Shown: positions 26,669 through 36,235, numbered from the stretch's first letter. The stretch: DNA of 64,000 nt from Pseudomonas viridiflava (GCF_900573885.1 NZ_UPSE01000493.1:124001-188000), one strand, 5' to 3'. The notes: generated from the sequence alone by a model not told the origin. Made by a program: numbers and translations.

Positions 26669-27889
26669 TTAGACGACAGAGCCCAGTTGGAAGATTGGCA
26701 GGTACATCGCGATTACCAGGCCGCCGATCAGCACACCGAGAACGGACATGATCATCGGCTCCATCAGCGCAGTAAGGCCGTCAACGGCGTTGTCCACTTC
26801 GGCTTCGTAGTAGCTGGCCACTTTGTCGAGCATCACATCGAGCGCACCGGACTCTTCACCAATTGCGGTCATCTGGATAGCCATGGAAGGGAACACGCCA
26901 GTGGTGCGCATCGAGAAGTTCAGCTGCATACCGGAGGTTACGTCCTGCTTCACCTTCAGCACCGCGTTGCGGAACACAATGTTACCGGTAGCGCCGGCTA
27001 CCGAATCCAGAGCTTCAACCAACGGTACGCCTGCGGCGAAGGTAGTCGACAGGGTTCGAGCGAAACGAGCTACCGAAGACTTGTAAGTGATGTCGCCAAC
27101 GATCGGCGCTTTCAAAACTAAACGGTCCAACGCGTCACGCATTTTCGGAGAACGTTTTTTGGTTTCGGTGAACGCGAAGATGAAGCCGACAATACTGATA
27201 AGGTAAACGAACCACCATTCCTGAAGCCCTTCGGAAAGACCCACTACGAATCGCGTAAAGGCCGGAAGTTCGGCACCGAAACCGGCGAATACCGAAGCAA
27301 ATTGCGGCACCACTTTAATCAGCAAAATGGCTGATACCACCACTGCAACCACAACCACCGCGATCGGGTAGTTCATGGCCTTTTTAATTTTGGCTTTCAG
27401 CGCTTCGGTTTTCTCCTTATAGGTAGCGACGCGATCCAGCAGGTTTTCCAGCGCCCCCGCCTGCTCGCCAGCATCAACGAGGTTGCAGAACAAATCATCG
27501 AAATACAGCGGTCTGGTACGCAGGGCAGCGGCAAAGCTGTTACCGGCGGCAACGTGCTGTTTGATCTCTTCAACCAGTTTGCGCATGTTCTGGTTTTCAA
27601 GCCCTTCGCTGATGATGTCGAAAGACTGCAACAGCGGCACGCCGGCTTTCATCATGGTCGCCATTTGACGGGCGAACAACGCGATGTCCATCGGCTTGAT
27701 TTTTTTGCCTTTCCCGCCGAACAGCGAAACGGCTTTTTTGCGGACCTTCTGCGGATTGATGCCCTGCTTGCGCAGCTGCGCTTTGACCAAGGCAGGGTTC
27801 TGGCCGGCCATCTCGCCCTTTACCTTGGAGCCCTTCTTATCCGTGCCTTCCCAAGTGAAAGTGCTGGTTTTTATCGCTTTAACGGCCAT
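26669..27889 (-). CDS. pilC: Type IV pilus inner-membrane platform protein
   Basis: PilC is the inner-membrane platform on which the ATPase PilB turns to insert pilin into the growing pilus. The 406-residue protein has two GspF domains (FARQMATMMKAGVPLLQSFDIISEG and FARTLSTTFAAGVPLVEALDSVAGATGN) and three membrane helices (IAVVVVAVVVSAILLIKVVPQF, WWFVYLISIVGFIFAF and the C-terminal MIMSVLGVLIGGLVIAMYLPIFQL). Only three bases separate it from pilB and from pilD. Confidence 0.97.
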   Translation of the reverse strand: MAVKAIKTSTFTWEGTDKKGSKVKGEMAGQNPALVKAQLRKQGINPQKVRKKAVSLFGGKGKKIKPMDIALFARQMATMMKAGVPLLQSFDIISEGLENQNMRKLVEEIKQHVAAGNSFAAALRTRPLYFDDLFCNLVDAGEQAGALENLLDRVATYKEKTEALKAKIKKAMNYPIAVVVVAVVVSAILLIKVVPQFASVFAGFGAELPAFTRFVVGLSEGLQEWWFVYLISIVGFIFAFTETKKRSPKMRDALDRLVLKAPIVGDITYKSSVARFARTLSTTFAAGVPLVEALDSVAGATGNIVFRNAVLKVKQDVTSGMQLNFSMRTTGVFPSMAIQMTAIGEESGALDVMLDKVASYYEAEVDNAVDGLTALMEPMIMSVLGVLIGGLVIAMYLPIFQLGSVV

Positions 27890-27892
27890 GAA

Positions 27893-29587
27893 TTAGTCCT
27901 TAGTCACGCGATTCACTTCTTCGAGGCTGGTCACACCCTGCATGGCCTTCAGCAGGGCTGAGGTACGAAGGTCGTTAAAGCCGTCTTTGCGCATTTGCAC
28001 CGAGATATCGATGGAGTTGCCTTCTTCCATAATAATCCGTTGCAACGCAGGCGTGTTTTTAACCACTTCATAAATCCCGACACGGCCTTTGTAACCGTGG
28101 TTGCACAAATCGCAGCCGACCGGGCCGAAAATCTTGAAGGTACCGATCTTGTTTTCCGGAAAACCTTCTTCAATTAAAGCCTCACGCGGAATTGGGACTT
28201 CTTTCTTGCACGAGTTACAGAGCTTGCGCGCCAATCGCTGGGCAATGATCAGGTTTACCGAAGTAGCGATGTTGAACGACGGCACGCCCATATTGCGCAA
28301 GCGAGTGAGTGTTTCCGCAGCGCTGTTTGTGTGCAGCGTCGACATAACCATGTGACCGGTTTGCGCCGCTTTGATAGCGATGGATGCGGTATCCAGATCT
28401 CGAATCTCGCCGACCATGATGATATCGGGGTCTTGTCGAAGGAACGATTTCAGCGCTGCCGTGAAATCCATCCCCTGTTTCGGGTTCACGTTGACTTGGT
28501 TGATGCCTTCCAGATTGATCTCGACCGGGTCTTCAGCCGTCGAGATGTTTACGTCGACAGTGTTGAGAATGTTCAAGCCGGTATACAGGGAAACCGTCTT
28601 GCCCGAGCCGGTAGGACCGGTCACCAAAATCATGCCCTGCGGCTGTTTGAGAGCCGACATGTAAAGGTCTTTCTGCGACTCTTCATACCCCAGCGCATCG
28701 ATACCCATCTGGGCGCTGGACGAATCCAGAATCCGCATCACGATCTTCTCGCCCCACAGCGTAGGGCAGGTGCTGACCCGGAAGTCGATCGATTTGGACT
28801 TGGAAATCCGCATCTTGATCCGTCCATCCTGCGGCTTGCGTCGCTCGGAAATGTCGAGGCTTGCCATTACCTTCAGGCGTGCGGAAATGCGCGGCGCTAG
28901 CTGAATTGGCGGGCGAGCGATTTCGTGCAGGATCCCATCGGTGCGAAAACGCACGCGGTAGCTTTTTTCGTAGGGCTCAAAGTGCAGGTCGGACGAGCCC
29001 ATCTTGATGGCGTCCAGGAGCATCTTATTGACGAAGCGAACTACCGGGGCGTCGTCGGCTTCCTGGGTTTCCTCTTTGCCGGGGCCATTTTCGTCGACGG
29101 CTTCGATGTCGAGGTCGAGGTCGCCAAGGTCGTCCATGGCCGTATTAGCGCTATCGAAGAACTTATCGATGGCTTCGCCGAGCTTGTCGTCCTCTACGAG
29201 AATCGCTTCGGTATTGAGGCCGGTGCTGAACTGGACGTCTGTAATGGCCTGGTGATTGGTTGGGTCTGAGATGCCAAGGAATAACTTATTGCCGCGGCGC
29301 CACAGCGGCAGGACTCGGTGTTGGCGAACGAGCTTCTCGGCGACAAGATCCTTTGGCTGGGTTTCCTTATCGAGGCTGCTCAGATCGAGAAACGCCACGC
29401 CGAATTGTTCCGCCGCCACTTCCGCAAGCTGCCGGCTCTTCACCAGCTTGTTCTGCACCAGGTAAGTTACAAGAGAGGTTTTATTGCGCTGAGCCTGGGT
29501 TTGCGCTTGGCGAGCGTTTTTCTCGTCAAGTAACTCTGCCACGACGAGTTGCTTGGCTAGGCCGGTCAGGTTCACGAGGTCATTCAT
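27893..29587 (-). CDS. pilB: Type IV pilus assembly ATPase
   Basis: The cytoplasmic hexameric extension ATPase, 564 residues. It has an N-terminal MshEN-type domain (about 1-150), Walker A GPTGSGKTVSLYTGL, the Asp box, Walker B IIMVGEIRDLDTASIAIKAAQTGHMVMSTLHTNSA with the His box, and a C-terminal tetracysteine zinc site (CNSCKKEVP...CDLCNHGYKG). In some PilB proteins the MshEN domain binds cyclic di-GMP, which would fit the PilZ gene elsewhere in this window. The ATG is at 29587, divergent from pilA. Confidence 0.97.
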   Translation of the reverse strand: MNDLVNLTGLAKQLVVAELLDEKNARQAQTQAQRNKTSLVTYLVQNKLVKSRQLAEVAAEQFGVAFLDLSSLDKETQPKDLVAEKLVRQHRVLPLWRRGNKLFLGISDPTNHQAITDVQFSTGLNTEAILVEDDKLGEAIDKFFDSANTAMDDLGDLDLDIEAVDENGPGKEETQEADDAPVVRFVNKMLLDAIKMGSSDLHFEPYEKSYRVRFRTDGILHEIARPPIQLAPRISARLKVMASLDISERRKPQDGRIKMRISKSKSIDFRVSTCPTLWGEKIVMRILDSSSAQMGIDALGYEESQKDLYMSALKQPQGMILVTGPTGSGKTVSLYTGLNILNTVDVNISTAEDPVEINLEGINQVNVNPKQGMDFTAALKSFLRQDPDIIMVGEIRDLDTASIAIKAAQTGHMVMSTLHTNSAAETLTRLRNMGVPSFNIATSVNLIIAQRLARKLCNSCKKEVPIPREALIEEGFPENKIGTFKIFGPVGCDLCNHGYKGRVGIYEVVKNTPALQRIIMEEGNSIDISVQMRKDGFNDLRTSALLKAMQGVTSLEEVNRVTKD

Positions 29588-29771
29588 GGTGTGCCGCTCA
29601 CGGAAATCATCCTGCCTTATAGCCTAGTCGCCAGCCCGTGCCAAATGGCGGAATATCAACTGCCAAAAAGCGTCACTTTTGAGTTTTTTAGGTGAGTAGG
29701 ACAGCGTGGAAGCAGACCCTTTTTAGCAGTGCTTGGTCTCAAAAGGGCGGTTCGAATAGAAAAACGAAAGC

Positions 29772-29787
29772 TGGCACGCAAACTGCT
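29772..29787 (+). promoter_or_regulatory. Sigma-54 type promoter of pilA
   Basis: TGGCAC at 29772-29777, five bases, then CTGCT, keeps the GG and GC pairs of the -24/-12 element ten bases apart. Transcription would start near 29798, 57 bases before pilA. pilA in Pseudomonas is RpoN- and PilR-dependent. Confidence 0.75.
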
Positions 29788-29854
29788 TTTGTACTCCGCA
29801 GACGTAGGGCGTTCCATATCGCCATAGGTCAACTCAACTATCCAGGGGATACAC

Positions 29855-30310
29855 ATGAAAGCTCAAATGCAGAAGGGTTTTACCCTTATCGAATTGATGA
29901 TCGTAGTTGCGATCATCGGTATTCTGGCTGCCATCGCTCTGCCGGCCTACCAAGACTACATGGGCCGTTCGCAAATGACCGAAGCCATGACTTTGGCTAG
30001 CGGTGCTAAGACTTCGGTTGCTGAGTTCTACTCGAACAAGGGTTATTTCCCTGCGACTAACGAATCGGCGGGTCTTGCTACTTCGACCATGATCAAAGGT
30101 AAGTATGTTGCTTCCACTATCTTGGGGACTGGCAACCAAGCTGGCAAAATCATTGCAACTATGGCACAAAATGGTGTAGCCGCTGGCGTGGCGAACTTGA
30201 CTCTGACTCTGAGTCCAATCACTAGTTCCGGCGCTGTTAGCTGGAAATGCAGCGGTAGCGGTGCTACCGGTGAAACCGCTAAATACTATCCAAGCTCCTG
30301 CCGCAATTAA
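29855..30310 (+). CDS. pilA: Type IV major pilin
   Basis: A 151-residue type IVa pilin. The short leader MKAQMQKG is followed by FTLIELMIVVAIIGILAAIA, with Phe+1 and Glu+5, and ALPAYQDY, the hydrophobic N-terminal helix used for assembly. The globular domain is rich in Thr, Ser, Gly and Ala, and ends in a disulfide loop closed by the Cys in SWKCSGSG and the Cys in PSSCRN. Ser and Thr residues, including those in the loop, could be O-glycosylated. AGGGG lies about seven bases before the ATG. The genes that follow are candidate glycosylation genes. Confidence 0.96.
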   Translation: MKAQMQKGFTLIELMIVVAIIGILAAIALPAYQDYMGRSQMTEAMTLASGAKTSVAEFYSNKGYFPATNESAGLATSTMIKGKYVASTILGTGNQAGKIIATMAQNGVAAGVANLTLTLSPITSSGAVSWKCSGSGATGETAKYYPSSCRN

Positions 30311-30328
30311 TTCGGCCTGAGCTTCAAG

Positions 30329-30355
30329 TTGCCCGCCTCGGCGGGCAATTTTATT
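30329..30355 (+). terminator. Terminator after pilA
   Basis: Stem TTGCCCGC-CTCG-GCGGGCAA followed by TTTTATTT. It would end most pilA transcripts but lies only a few bases before the next gene, so limited read-through could feed the glycosyltransferase genes. Confidence 0.75.
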
Positions 30356-30361
30356 TCGCAG

Positions 30362-32317
30362 ATGAATAGTGTGCGCATGCTCAAGGCTTCTTCGCTTAAT
30401 CCCGTTTTTCTTCTTTGCTCTGTTCTTGCGCTGGTGTTGCTGATTTATTTTCCAGGATTGCAAGGTGGATTTTTATTCGATGATTTCCCTAACCTCCAAG
30501 AGTTAGGTACCTACGGCGGCGTTGTCGATGTCAACTCGCTGAAGGCTTTTGTTTTAAGCGGCTTTTCCGGCCCCACGGGTCGGCCTCTTTCGTTGTTGAG
30601 CTTTCTGCTCAACGACAATTCGTGGCCTAGCCACGCATACAGTTTCAAACTCACAAATCTGTGGATTCATCTGTTAACCGGATTGACGCTGTGCTGGGCA
30701 ACGCTACTCCTACTGCGTTTATATGGAGTGGCCGAGCGGCGCGCCGTCTGGGTCGCTGTAATTAGCAGTAGCATCTGGCTGCTTCATCCTTACTTTGTCT
30801 CTACTACTCTGTATGTCGTTCAACGTATGGCCCAGTTGGCGGCACTTTTTATGTTTGCCGGTATCGCGGGTTATGTGCACGGTCGCTTGTTGCTGGCGAC
30901 CAGACAGCGTGCCGCTTATTTATGGATGACCGGTTCCGTTGGCTTGGGGACCCTTCTTGCGGTTCTCAGCAAAGAAAACGGCGCACTTTTACCGCTTTTG
31001 ATCATCGTGTTGGAGTTTTGTCAGCCAAAAATGGGCGCGGCATTTCCTGCAAGGCTCTGGCGAGCGACTGTCATTTGGATACCCGCGCTAGTAGTCGTGG
31101 TGGCCTTGGCAAGGATGCTCGATTTTTCCCCGGACCTGTGGCCGGCGAGGGAATTCAATCAACCCGAACGCTTGCTTAGCGAGGCGAGAATTCTCTGGGA
31201 GTACCTCTTCTGTCTTTTTGTGCCGCAGATTGAGGGGCGAGGTCTTTTCCAAGATGGTTATCAGATTTCGCGGGGCTGGTTTGCGCCGGCTTCCAGCTTT
31301 TATGCGGTAGTCGGGCTGCTGGCACTGTTTATGTCCGCATTACTTCTGCGTAGAAATTGGCCGTTTTATAGCTTGGCGATTTTGTTCTTTTTTGCCAGCC
31401 ACTTGATGGAATCATCTGTAGTTGGGTTGGAGCTCTATTTCGAGCATCGCAATTATGTTGCTGCAGCCTTTCTTTTTTTGCCGATAGTGATAGTGCTTGC
31501 CCGCACCTGCGAAAAAGTGAGGCCTGCAGTGCCAGTCGCGATCGTCGCCGTGCTCTTCGCGGTAATGGCCTTCATGACTTGGCAAAGAGCGAGTCTGTGG
31601 AGTGACACCAATAAGCTTGAGCTTTATTGGGCGGTATCCACCCCCGATTCTCCTAGGGCACAAAACGCTATTGCTGCTTTTCTGATCAATCAGGGGCGTT
31701 TGCAAGAGGCTGATTCAGCGCTTGAAGCAGCCATGGTTCGGTTGCCGAACAGCGCCCTGTTGACCATTCGGCTGCTTTTGCAAAAGGTCTACACCGATAC
31801 AGCTACACATGTCGATTTTGTCAGCGCCGCAAATAGACTGTCGACACAACCCTTTGATGCGCAGGCATTAGTAGGATTGCGTAAGCTGACTGATTTTGTG
31901 ACTGCTCCTACAAGTAAGGCCTCATATTTGACCGATACTATAGTTCTTATTGATGCTTTGAACGCCAATTTGAATTATCAGCGGATTTCCGTTTTCAAAC
32001 GCACCGTGCCATATCTGAGAGGGAGAATTTATCTGGCCCAGCAGTTGCCGGAGGCAGCCTCTGCCGAGTATTCGCGGGCAATGGTTCTGTATGCTGATGC
32101 CGAAGCATCGTTAATGATGGTTGCGGAGCTGGCGCGCGCTGGTTATCAGACGCAAGCGTTGCAGTTGTTGCCCCAGGCGAAAGCGGTCTACAGGGATCAA
32201 AAGCGTGGTGACCTGCGACGTACGGCTACCGAATACGATGAAGAATTTACGCGTTTGGAGGCAGATCTCCATAAAGATATTGCCAATAAAAAGTTAAAGG
32301 GCGCTGCTGATGACTAA
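30362..32317 (+). CDS. GT-C type membrane glycosyltransferase with TPR-like tail, next to pilA
   Basis: A 651-residue protein. The N-terminal 430 residues hold about ten membrane helices; the first periplasmic loop carries an acidic pair in GGFLFDDFPNLQEL, the position of the catalytic Asp in GT-C enzymes that use polyprenyl-phosphate sugars. After the last helix, about 220 residues form TPR-like helices (NAIAAFLINQGRLQEADSALEAAMVRLPN; LAQQLPEAASAEYSRAMVLYADAEASLMMVAELARAGYQTQALQLL). This resembles TMTC/DUF1736-type enzymes and, by position after pilA, TfpW-like pilin glycosyltransferases. I infer transfer of a sugar to PilA. The start is uncertain (ATG at 30362 or 30377; no clear ribosome-binding site). 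Codon use is less GC-rich than in flanking genes. Confidence 0.65.
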   Translation: MNSVRMLKASSLNPVFLLCSVLALVLLIYFPGLQGGFLFDDFPNLQELGTYGGVVDVNSLKAFVLSGFSGPTGRPLSLLSFLLNDNSWPSHAYSFKLTNLWIHLLTGLTLCWATLLLLRLYGVAERRAVWVAVISSSIWLLHPYFVSTTLYVVQRMAQLAALFMFAGIAGYVHGRLLLATRQRAAYLWMTGSVGLGTLLAVLSKENGALLPLLIIVLEFCQPKMGAAFPARLWRATVIWIPALVVVVALARMLDFSPDLWPAREFNQPERLLSEARILWEYLFCLFVPQIEGRGLFQDGYQISRGWFAPASSFYAVVGLLALFMSALLLRRNWPFYSLAILFFFASHLMESSVVGLELYFEHRNYVAAAFLFLPIVIVLARTCEKVRPAVPVAIVAVLFAVMAFMTWQRASLWSDTNKLELYWAVSTPDSPRAQNAIAAFLINQGRLQEADSALEAAMVRLPNSALLTIRLLLQKVYTDTATHVDFVSAANRLSTQPFDAQALVGLRKLTDFVTAPTSKASYLTDTIVLIDALNANLNYQRISVFKRTVPYLRGRIYLAQQLPEAASAEYSRAMVLYADAEASLMMVAELARAGYQTQALQLLPQAKAVYRDQKRGDLRRTATEYDEEFTRLEADLHKDIANKKLKGAADD

Positions 32318-33239
32318 CTCTAAAACTGCACTCGTAAATTTTTCGGCGATGAGCACTGATGACCTACCTCCGGCCGCGTCGAATCGACTCAGCATTGTTC
32401 TACCCGCAAAAAATGAGGTGTTGGCCATCGGTGCGGTGGTCGCTAATTTGTGTGCGACCTACCCTGGCGTCGAAGTCATCGTGGTTGATGATGGGTCTAC
32501 GGATGGCACTGGCGAAGCGGCCTACTCTGCTGGAGCACGTGTCGTCTCCCACCCCTACAGCAAAGGCAACGGCGCCGCCATCAAGTCCGGAGCTCGCGCC
32601 GCCACTGGCGAGTTCATCGTATTTATGGACGCTGACGGCCAGCACGACCCGAGCGATATCCCGCGACTCCTAGCGCGACTCGAATCCGGTTACGACATGG
32701 TGGTGGGCGCCCGTCAGCAAGGTTCTCAAGCAAACGTTGGCCGTGGTCTCGCTAATAAGTTCTATAACCGCTTGGCGACATTCATGACGGGTCAGGTCGT
32801 TGAAGATCTCACGTCTGGCTTCCGTGCAGTACGAGCCAGCAAATTCCGCGAGTTTCTCTATCTCTTGCCGAATGGATTTTCCTACCCGACTACCAGCACT
32901 ATGGCGTTTTTTCGCGCCGGTTATTCGGTTGCTTATGAACCTATCCACGCAGCAAAGCGGGTAGGTAAGAGCCATCTAAGGCCGCTGAAGGATGGGCTGC
33001 GCTTTCTGTTAATCATCTTCAAAATCGGCACGCTGTATTCGCCGTTGAAGCTGTTCGCTCCCGTGGCGGGTTTGCTGTTCTTCGCTGCGACTACTTGGTA
33101 CGGCTACACGCTCTCGACGGCAGGGCGTTTCACCAATATGAGTGCCTTGCTTTATACGGGCTCGGTTATGGTTTTCCTTATGGGGCTGATTTCCGAGCAG
33201 ATCACGGCGTTGATGTACAAGGATGACGGTAATAAATAG
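32310..33239 (+). CDS. Family-2 polyprenyl-phosphate glycosyltransferase (DPM1/GtrB-like)
   Basis: A 309-residue GT-A enzyme: SIVLPAKNEVLAIGAVV, VIVVDDGSTDGTGEAA, GNGAAIKSGARAATGEFIVFMDADGQHDP (DxD) and VEDLTSGFRAVRASK, then two C-terminal membrane helices (LFAPVAGLLFFAATTWYGYT and MSALLYTGSVMVFLMGLISEQITALMY). Such enzymes move a sugar from a nucleotide onto undecaprenyl phosphate, making the donor used by GT-C enzymes. Its start overlaps the end of the GT-C gene by eight bases, so the two probably work as donor-maker and transferase; this pairing is inferred. Confidence 0.85.
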   Translation: MTNSKTALVNFSAMSTDDLPPAASNRLSIVLPAKNEVLAIGAVVANLCATYPGVEVIVVDDGSTDGTGEAAYSAGARVVSHPYSKGNGAAIKSGARAATGEFIVFMDADGQHDPSDIPRLLARLESGYDMVVGARQQGSQANVGRGLANKFYNRLATFMTGQVVEDLTSGFRAVRASKFREFLYLLPNGFSYPTTSTMAFFRAGYSVAYEPIHAAKRVGKSHLRPLKDGLRFLLIIFKIGTLYSPLKLFAPVAGLLFFAATTWYGYTLSTAGRFTNMSALLYTGSVMVFLMGLISEQITALMYKDDGNK

Positions 33240-34155
33240 CGGCGCCTTTTCTGGAGAGCTTGCCAGGCTCGCCATTGTTACGGTCACTTTTCACCCTGAT
33301 TTGGCCGTGCTTTCGCGTCAGATGTCTGCATTGCCCTTAGAGGCGCGGTGGGTGGTTGTTGATAACGCCTCACTACCGCAAGAGGTGGCGGCGCTAAAGG
33401 CGCTTATCGCGGGCAGGCCGAACGCCCAGTTACTGGAATTCGATAAAAATCTTGGGTTGTCCGCCGCGCTGAATGCGGGTGCGGCGTTGGCGCCTGATGC
33501 TGACTTTTTTTTGCTGATGGACCAAGACAGTGAGCCGCAGCACTGCGCCATCGAGTCGTTGCTTCAGGGGTTTCTACGTCTCGAGCGGCAGGGCGTTGCG
33601 GTTGGCTGCGTGGGGCCCCGGCTAGTGGACGATACGACGGGGCTGCAACACGGTTTTCATTGTGTTGATGGCTGGCGCTGGGTTCGGCGTTTTCCTGAAA
33701 GCGGCGACAGTCCGGTTGCGTGTTCCAACCTGAACGGCAGCGGTACGTTAGTTCGACGATCCCTTTACGACGCGCTTGGTGGGCTGGATGAAGACTTTTT
33801 CATCGACCATATCGATACCGACTGGGCGTTCCGCGTCTCGGCGTCGGGCTATGGACTATTCGGCATTCCGGAGGCGGCCTTCACTCACCGCATGGGAGAT
33901 AGCAGTCTGAGGTTTTGGTTGTTCGGCTGGAGAGTCTGGCCGCAACGGTCGGCTCTTCGCCATTACTATCTCTTTCGCAACGCCTTGCGTTTGCTACGCC
34001 GTCCATACGTGCCGTCCGTTTGGAAAGGCTGGGCAGTGGTTAAGCTGCTACTGACGTTCGCAGTGCACATGGTCGTCGACCCGCAGCGCGTCGCTCAAGC
34101 ACGAGCGATGTTCCGTGGGGTTAGAGACGGATTAGCTCCTGTCCCTAAAAACTAA
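33223..34155 (+). CDS. Family-2 glycosyltransferase (rhamnosyltransferase-like)
   Basis: A 310-residue GT-A enzyme with LAIVTVTFHPDLAVLSRQM, WVVVDNASLP, FDKNLGLSAALNAGAALAPDADFFLLMDQDSEP (DxD-type), NLNGSGTLVRRSLYDALGGLDEDFFIDHIDTDWAFRVSASGY and HRMGDSS. This pattern is close to RfbF/RhlC-type rhamnosyltransferases, but the donor cannot be told from sequence alone. It overlaps the previous gene by 17 bases. It is predicted to be cytosolic or peripheral and to build a lipid-linked glycan. Confidence 0.83.
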   Translation: MTVINSGAFSGELARLAIVTVTFHPDLAVLSRQMSALPLEARWVVVDNASLPQEVAALKALIAGRPNAQLLEFDKNLGLSAALNAGAALAPDADFFLLMDQDSEPQHCAIESLLQGFLRLERQGVAVGCVGPRLVDDTTGLQHGFHCVDGWRWVRRFPESGDSPVACSNLNGSGTLVRRSLYDALGGLDEDFFIDHIDTDWAFRVSASGYGLFGIPEAAFTHRMGDSSLRFWLFGWRVWPQRSALRHYYLFRNALRLLRRPYVPSVWKGWAVVKLLLTFAVHMVVDPQRVAQARAMFRGVRDGLAPVPKN

Positions 34156-34165
34156 GGCCTGCTTG

Positions 34166-35059
34166 ATGCTCGGACATATCGGTTTACTGCTTAATTATCG
34201 CGATGCTGCGCGCAGCGTGAGCTGCATCGATTCGTTGCTGTTGCAGGGCGTCGAGGTTGTGCTGGTTGTCGATAACTCAGCCGATCAAGGTGCTAGCGCG
34301 GCGTTGATCAGCCAGCACTTTGCCCAGGATCATCGAGTGGTTGTGGACATCCGTCCGAATAACCTCGGCTTTGCAGCCGGAGTGAATCGAGGTGTTGAGC
34401 GGTGCCGCGACTTACGCCCAGGCAGCCGTATTCTGTTGATCAACAACGACGCAGTATTGCTCGCGGGTGCTCTGGAAAAACTGAGTGCCGCGCTTGATCG
34501 CTCGCCGTCGAGCGTATTGGCGTTTGCCGATATAGATCAACACGGTCGTATTAGCGGTCCCGCGTATTACCAGCGTTTGACCGGTTTGCTGACGATGCGG
34601 CCAACCCCGGGCAGCTTTATGCACGCCAGTGGTTGCTGCCTGTTGGTAGACAGTTCCCGTATGGAAGGCCCTCTGTTTGACGAAGACTTCTTTATGTACG
34701 GAGAAGATTGCGAGCTCGGCTGGCGGTTGTGCTTGCAGCCCCAGTCCATGGCCTATGTTAGAGAGACACTTGTCTACCATGAAGGCACCGCGAGCAGTGG
34801 TTTAGGCACCGTTTTCTATGAAGAACGAATGGTCGCGGCGCACTGGATACTGGCCAGTAAACTGGCGAGCAGTCAGTGGGAAAAACCGCTTCTGTATGGT
34901 GCTCGCGCCTTAATGCTTGGAGCGCGAGGCACCTTGCGAGCGCTGCGTTTCCGATCTTCGGTGCCAATCAAGGCGTTATGGGTGGGCTGGAGAATCGCGT
35001 TTATAGAAGACCCCATGCTCGGTCGTGCGGCGATTCGGGGAGGAAAGGAGGGCGCATAG
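34166..35059 (+). CDS. Family-2 glycosyltransferase
   Basis: A 297-residue GT-A enzyme: LGHIGLLLNYRDAARSVSCIDSLL, VVLVVDNSADQG, RPNNLGFAAGVNRGVERCRDLRPGSRILLINNDAVL (NDD as the DxD equivalent), FMHASGCCLLVDSSRMEGPLFDEDFFMYGEDCELGWRL, and HEGTASSG. WbbL/GumC-like family-2 enzymes share this. The ATG at 34166 has AAGG eight bases upstream; the TTG just before it is discounted. It is the last gene of the plus-strand group and converges on the GT4 gene. Confidence 0.83.
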   Translation: MLGHIGLLLNYRDAARSVSCIDSLLLQGVEVVLVVDNSADQGASAALISQHFAQDHRVVVDIRPNNLGFAAGVNRGVERCRDLRPGSRILLINNDAVLLAGALEKLSAALDRSPSSVLAFADIDQHGRISGPAYYQRLTGLLTMRPTPGSFMHASGCCLLVDSSRMEGPLFDEDFFMYGEDCELGWRLCLQPQSMAYVRETLVYHEGTASSGLGTVFYEERMVAAHWILASKLASSQWEKPLLYGARALMLGARGTLRALRFRSSVPIKALWVGWRIAFIEDPMLGRAAIRGGKEGA

Positions 35060-35092
35060 CAGGAGGCTCGTTCGGCGCCGAGGTCGAAGCCG

Positions 35093-36235
35093 CTAATTCG
35101 CTAAATGATGATTTACGCCTCTGCCGAACTCGCTCCAGCAAAAGCCAGCGGCGAATGCTTCGCAAGACTTGCGGTAAGTAGTCGCCTCCTCAATCTGGTT
35201 GATCGTGAAATGAGCAAAATTTTCGTAATCATCAATTTCAACTAATTGTCCCGATCGCCCTGGCGCCACCGCATCAACCACGCCCCCATTAGCAAAAGCG
35301 ACCGTTGGCAACCCGTGCGCAGCAGCTTCAATCGCCACCATTCCAAATCCTTCTGGATCGCCGGCGATCTTGCGGATAGGAAACACATGCACGGTGGCTG
35401 ATCGATAAGCGTCCGAAAGCGGTTCACCATCCGGCACCAGTCCAAGAAAGCGAATGTTGCCGCTCAGACCCAGCGCATCGGCTTCGCGCTGCAAACTCTC
35501 TTTGCTCTGCATCGTGGCATGAAGCGAATCGTTGGGCGTATCGCCAACCACCGCCAGCACCACGTCCGGGTGAGCAGCCGCGATTGTGGGAAGCGCGTGG
35601 CGGACAAATTCGAGCAGCCCTTTGCGGGTGGTCAGGCGCCCGACCGAAAGAAGAATTGGACCGTCGCCCAGTTTGTATTTTTGTCTAAACGTACTGGGCT
35701 GGGTCGGTTCGCCGGGCAGTGTCACACCCGGGAAAACGATTCCGATGCGCTCGCCCTTCACGCCCGCTGCTTTGGCCAGTTCGGCCGTCGGGTTGCTGTT
35801 GGCTATCACCCGATCCAACCGGCGAATCGCTGGTAACCACAGCGAGCGATAAACCGCGTGGTCCACCGAAATATCCAGCCCATGGACATAGGCAGCTGCC
35901 TTGGCGCCGCTTAACCGCGCGGCGACGAGGGCGATGGGCGCGGTGAGCCCGCTGCCTGCGAGGACTACGTCGGGCTTCCAGCTCCTGGCTTTGCGTAGGG
36001 TTTGCCATCCAGCCTGCAAAAGAAATCGCGATAGCGGCCGCAATGGCGCGGGGGAAAAGCCGACATTTGCAGGCTTCTGCAGTTCCGATTCAGCAGGTCC
36101 GACGACATGAACGTCGGCATATTTGGACAGCTCATCGGCCATGTGCCAATTCAGACGCTCCATGCCGCCTACCAGTGGTGGAAGGTTGCGGGTGACGATC
36201 AGGATCCGCTGACGGCGAGCATCAGGCGGCGACAA
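35093..36235 (-). CDS. Family-4 glycosyltransferase
   Basis: A 380-residue GT-B enzyme: [27 protein letters not shown] (N-terminal Gly-rich loop), [38 protein letters not shown] and the EX7E motif in [18 protein letters not shown], which binds the donor nucleotide sugar. The acceptor is unknown; it may build a surface polysaccharide or the glycan made by the adjacent genes. No ATG exists near the start. The TTG at 36235 with GGAAGG seven bases upstream is the best start and overlaps the end of the nucleotide-sugar dehydrogenase gene. Confidence 0.85.
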   Translation of the reverse strand: MSPPDARRQRILIVTRNLPPLVGGMERLNWHMADELSKYADVHVVGPAESELQKPANVGFSPAPLRPLSRFLLQAGWQTLRKARSWKPDVVLAGSGLTAPIALVAARLSGAKAAAYVHGLDISVDHAVYRSLWLPAIRRLDRVIANSNPTAELAKAAGVKGERIGIVFPGVTLPGEPTQPSTFRQKYKLGDGPILLSVGRLTTRKGLLEFVRHALPTIAAAHPDVVLAVVGDTPNDSLHATMQSKESLQREADALGLSGNIRFLGLVPDGEPLSDAYRSATVHVFPIRKIAGDPEGFGMVAIEAAAHGLPTVAFANGGVVDAVAPGRSGQLVEIDDYENFAHFTINQIEEATTYRKSCEAFAAGFCWSEFGRGVNHHLAN

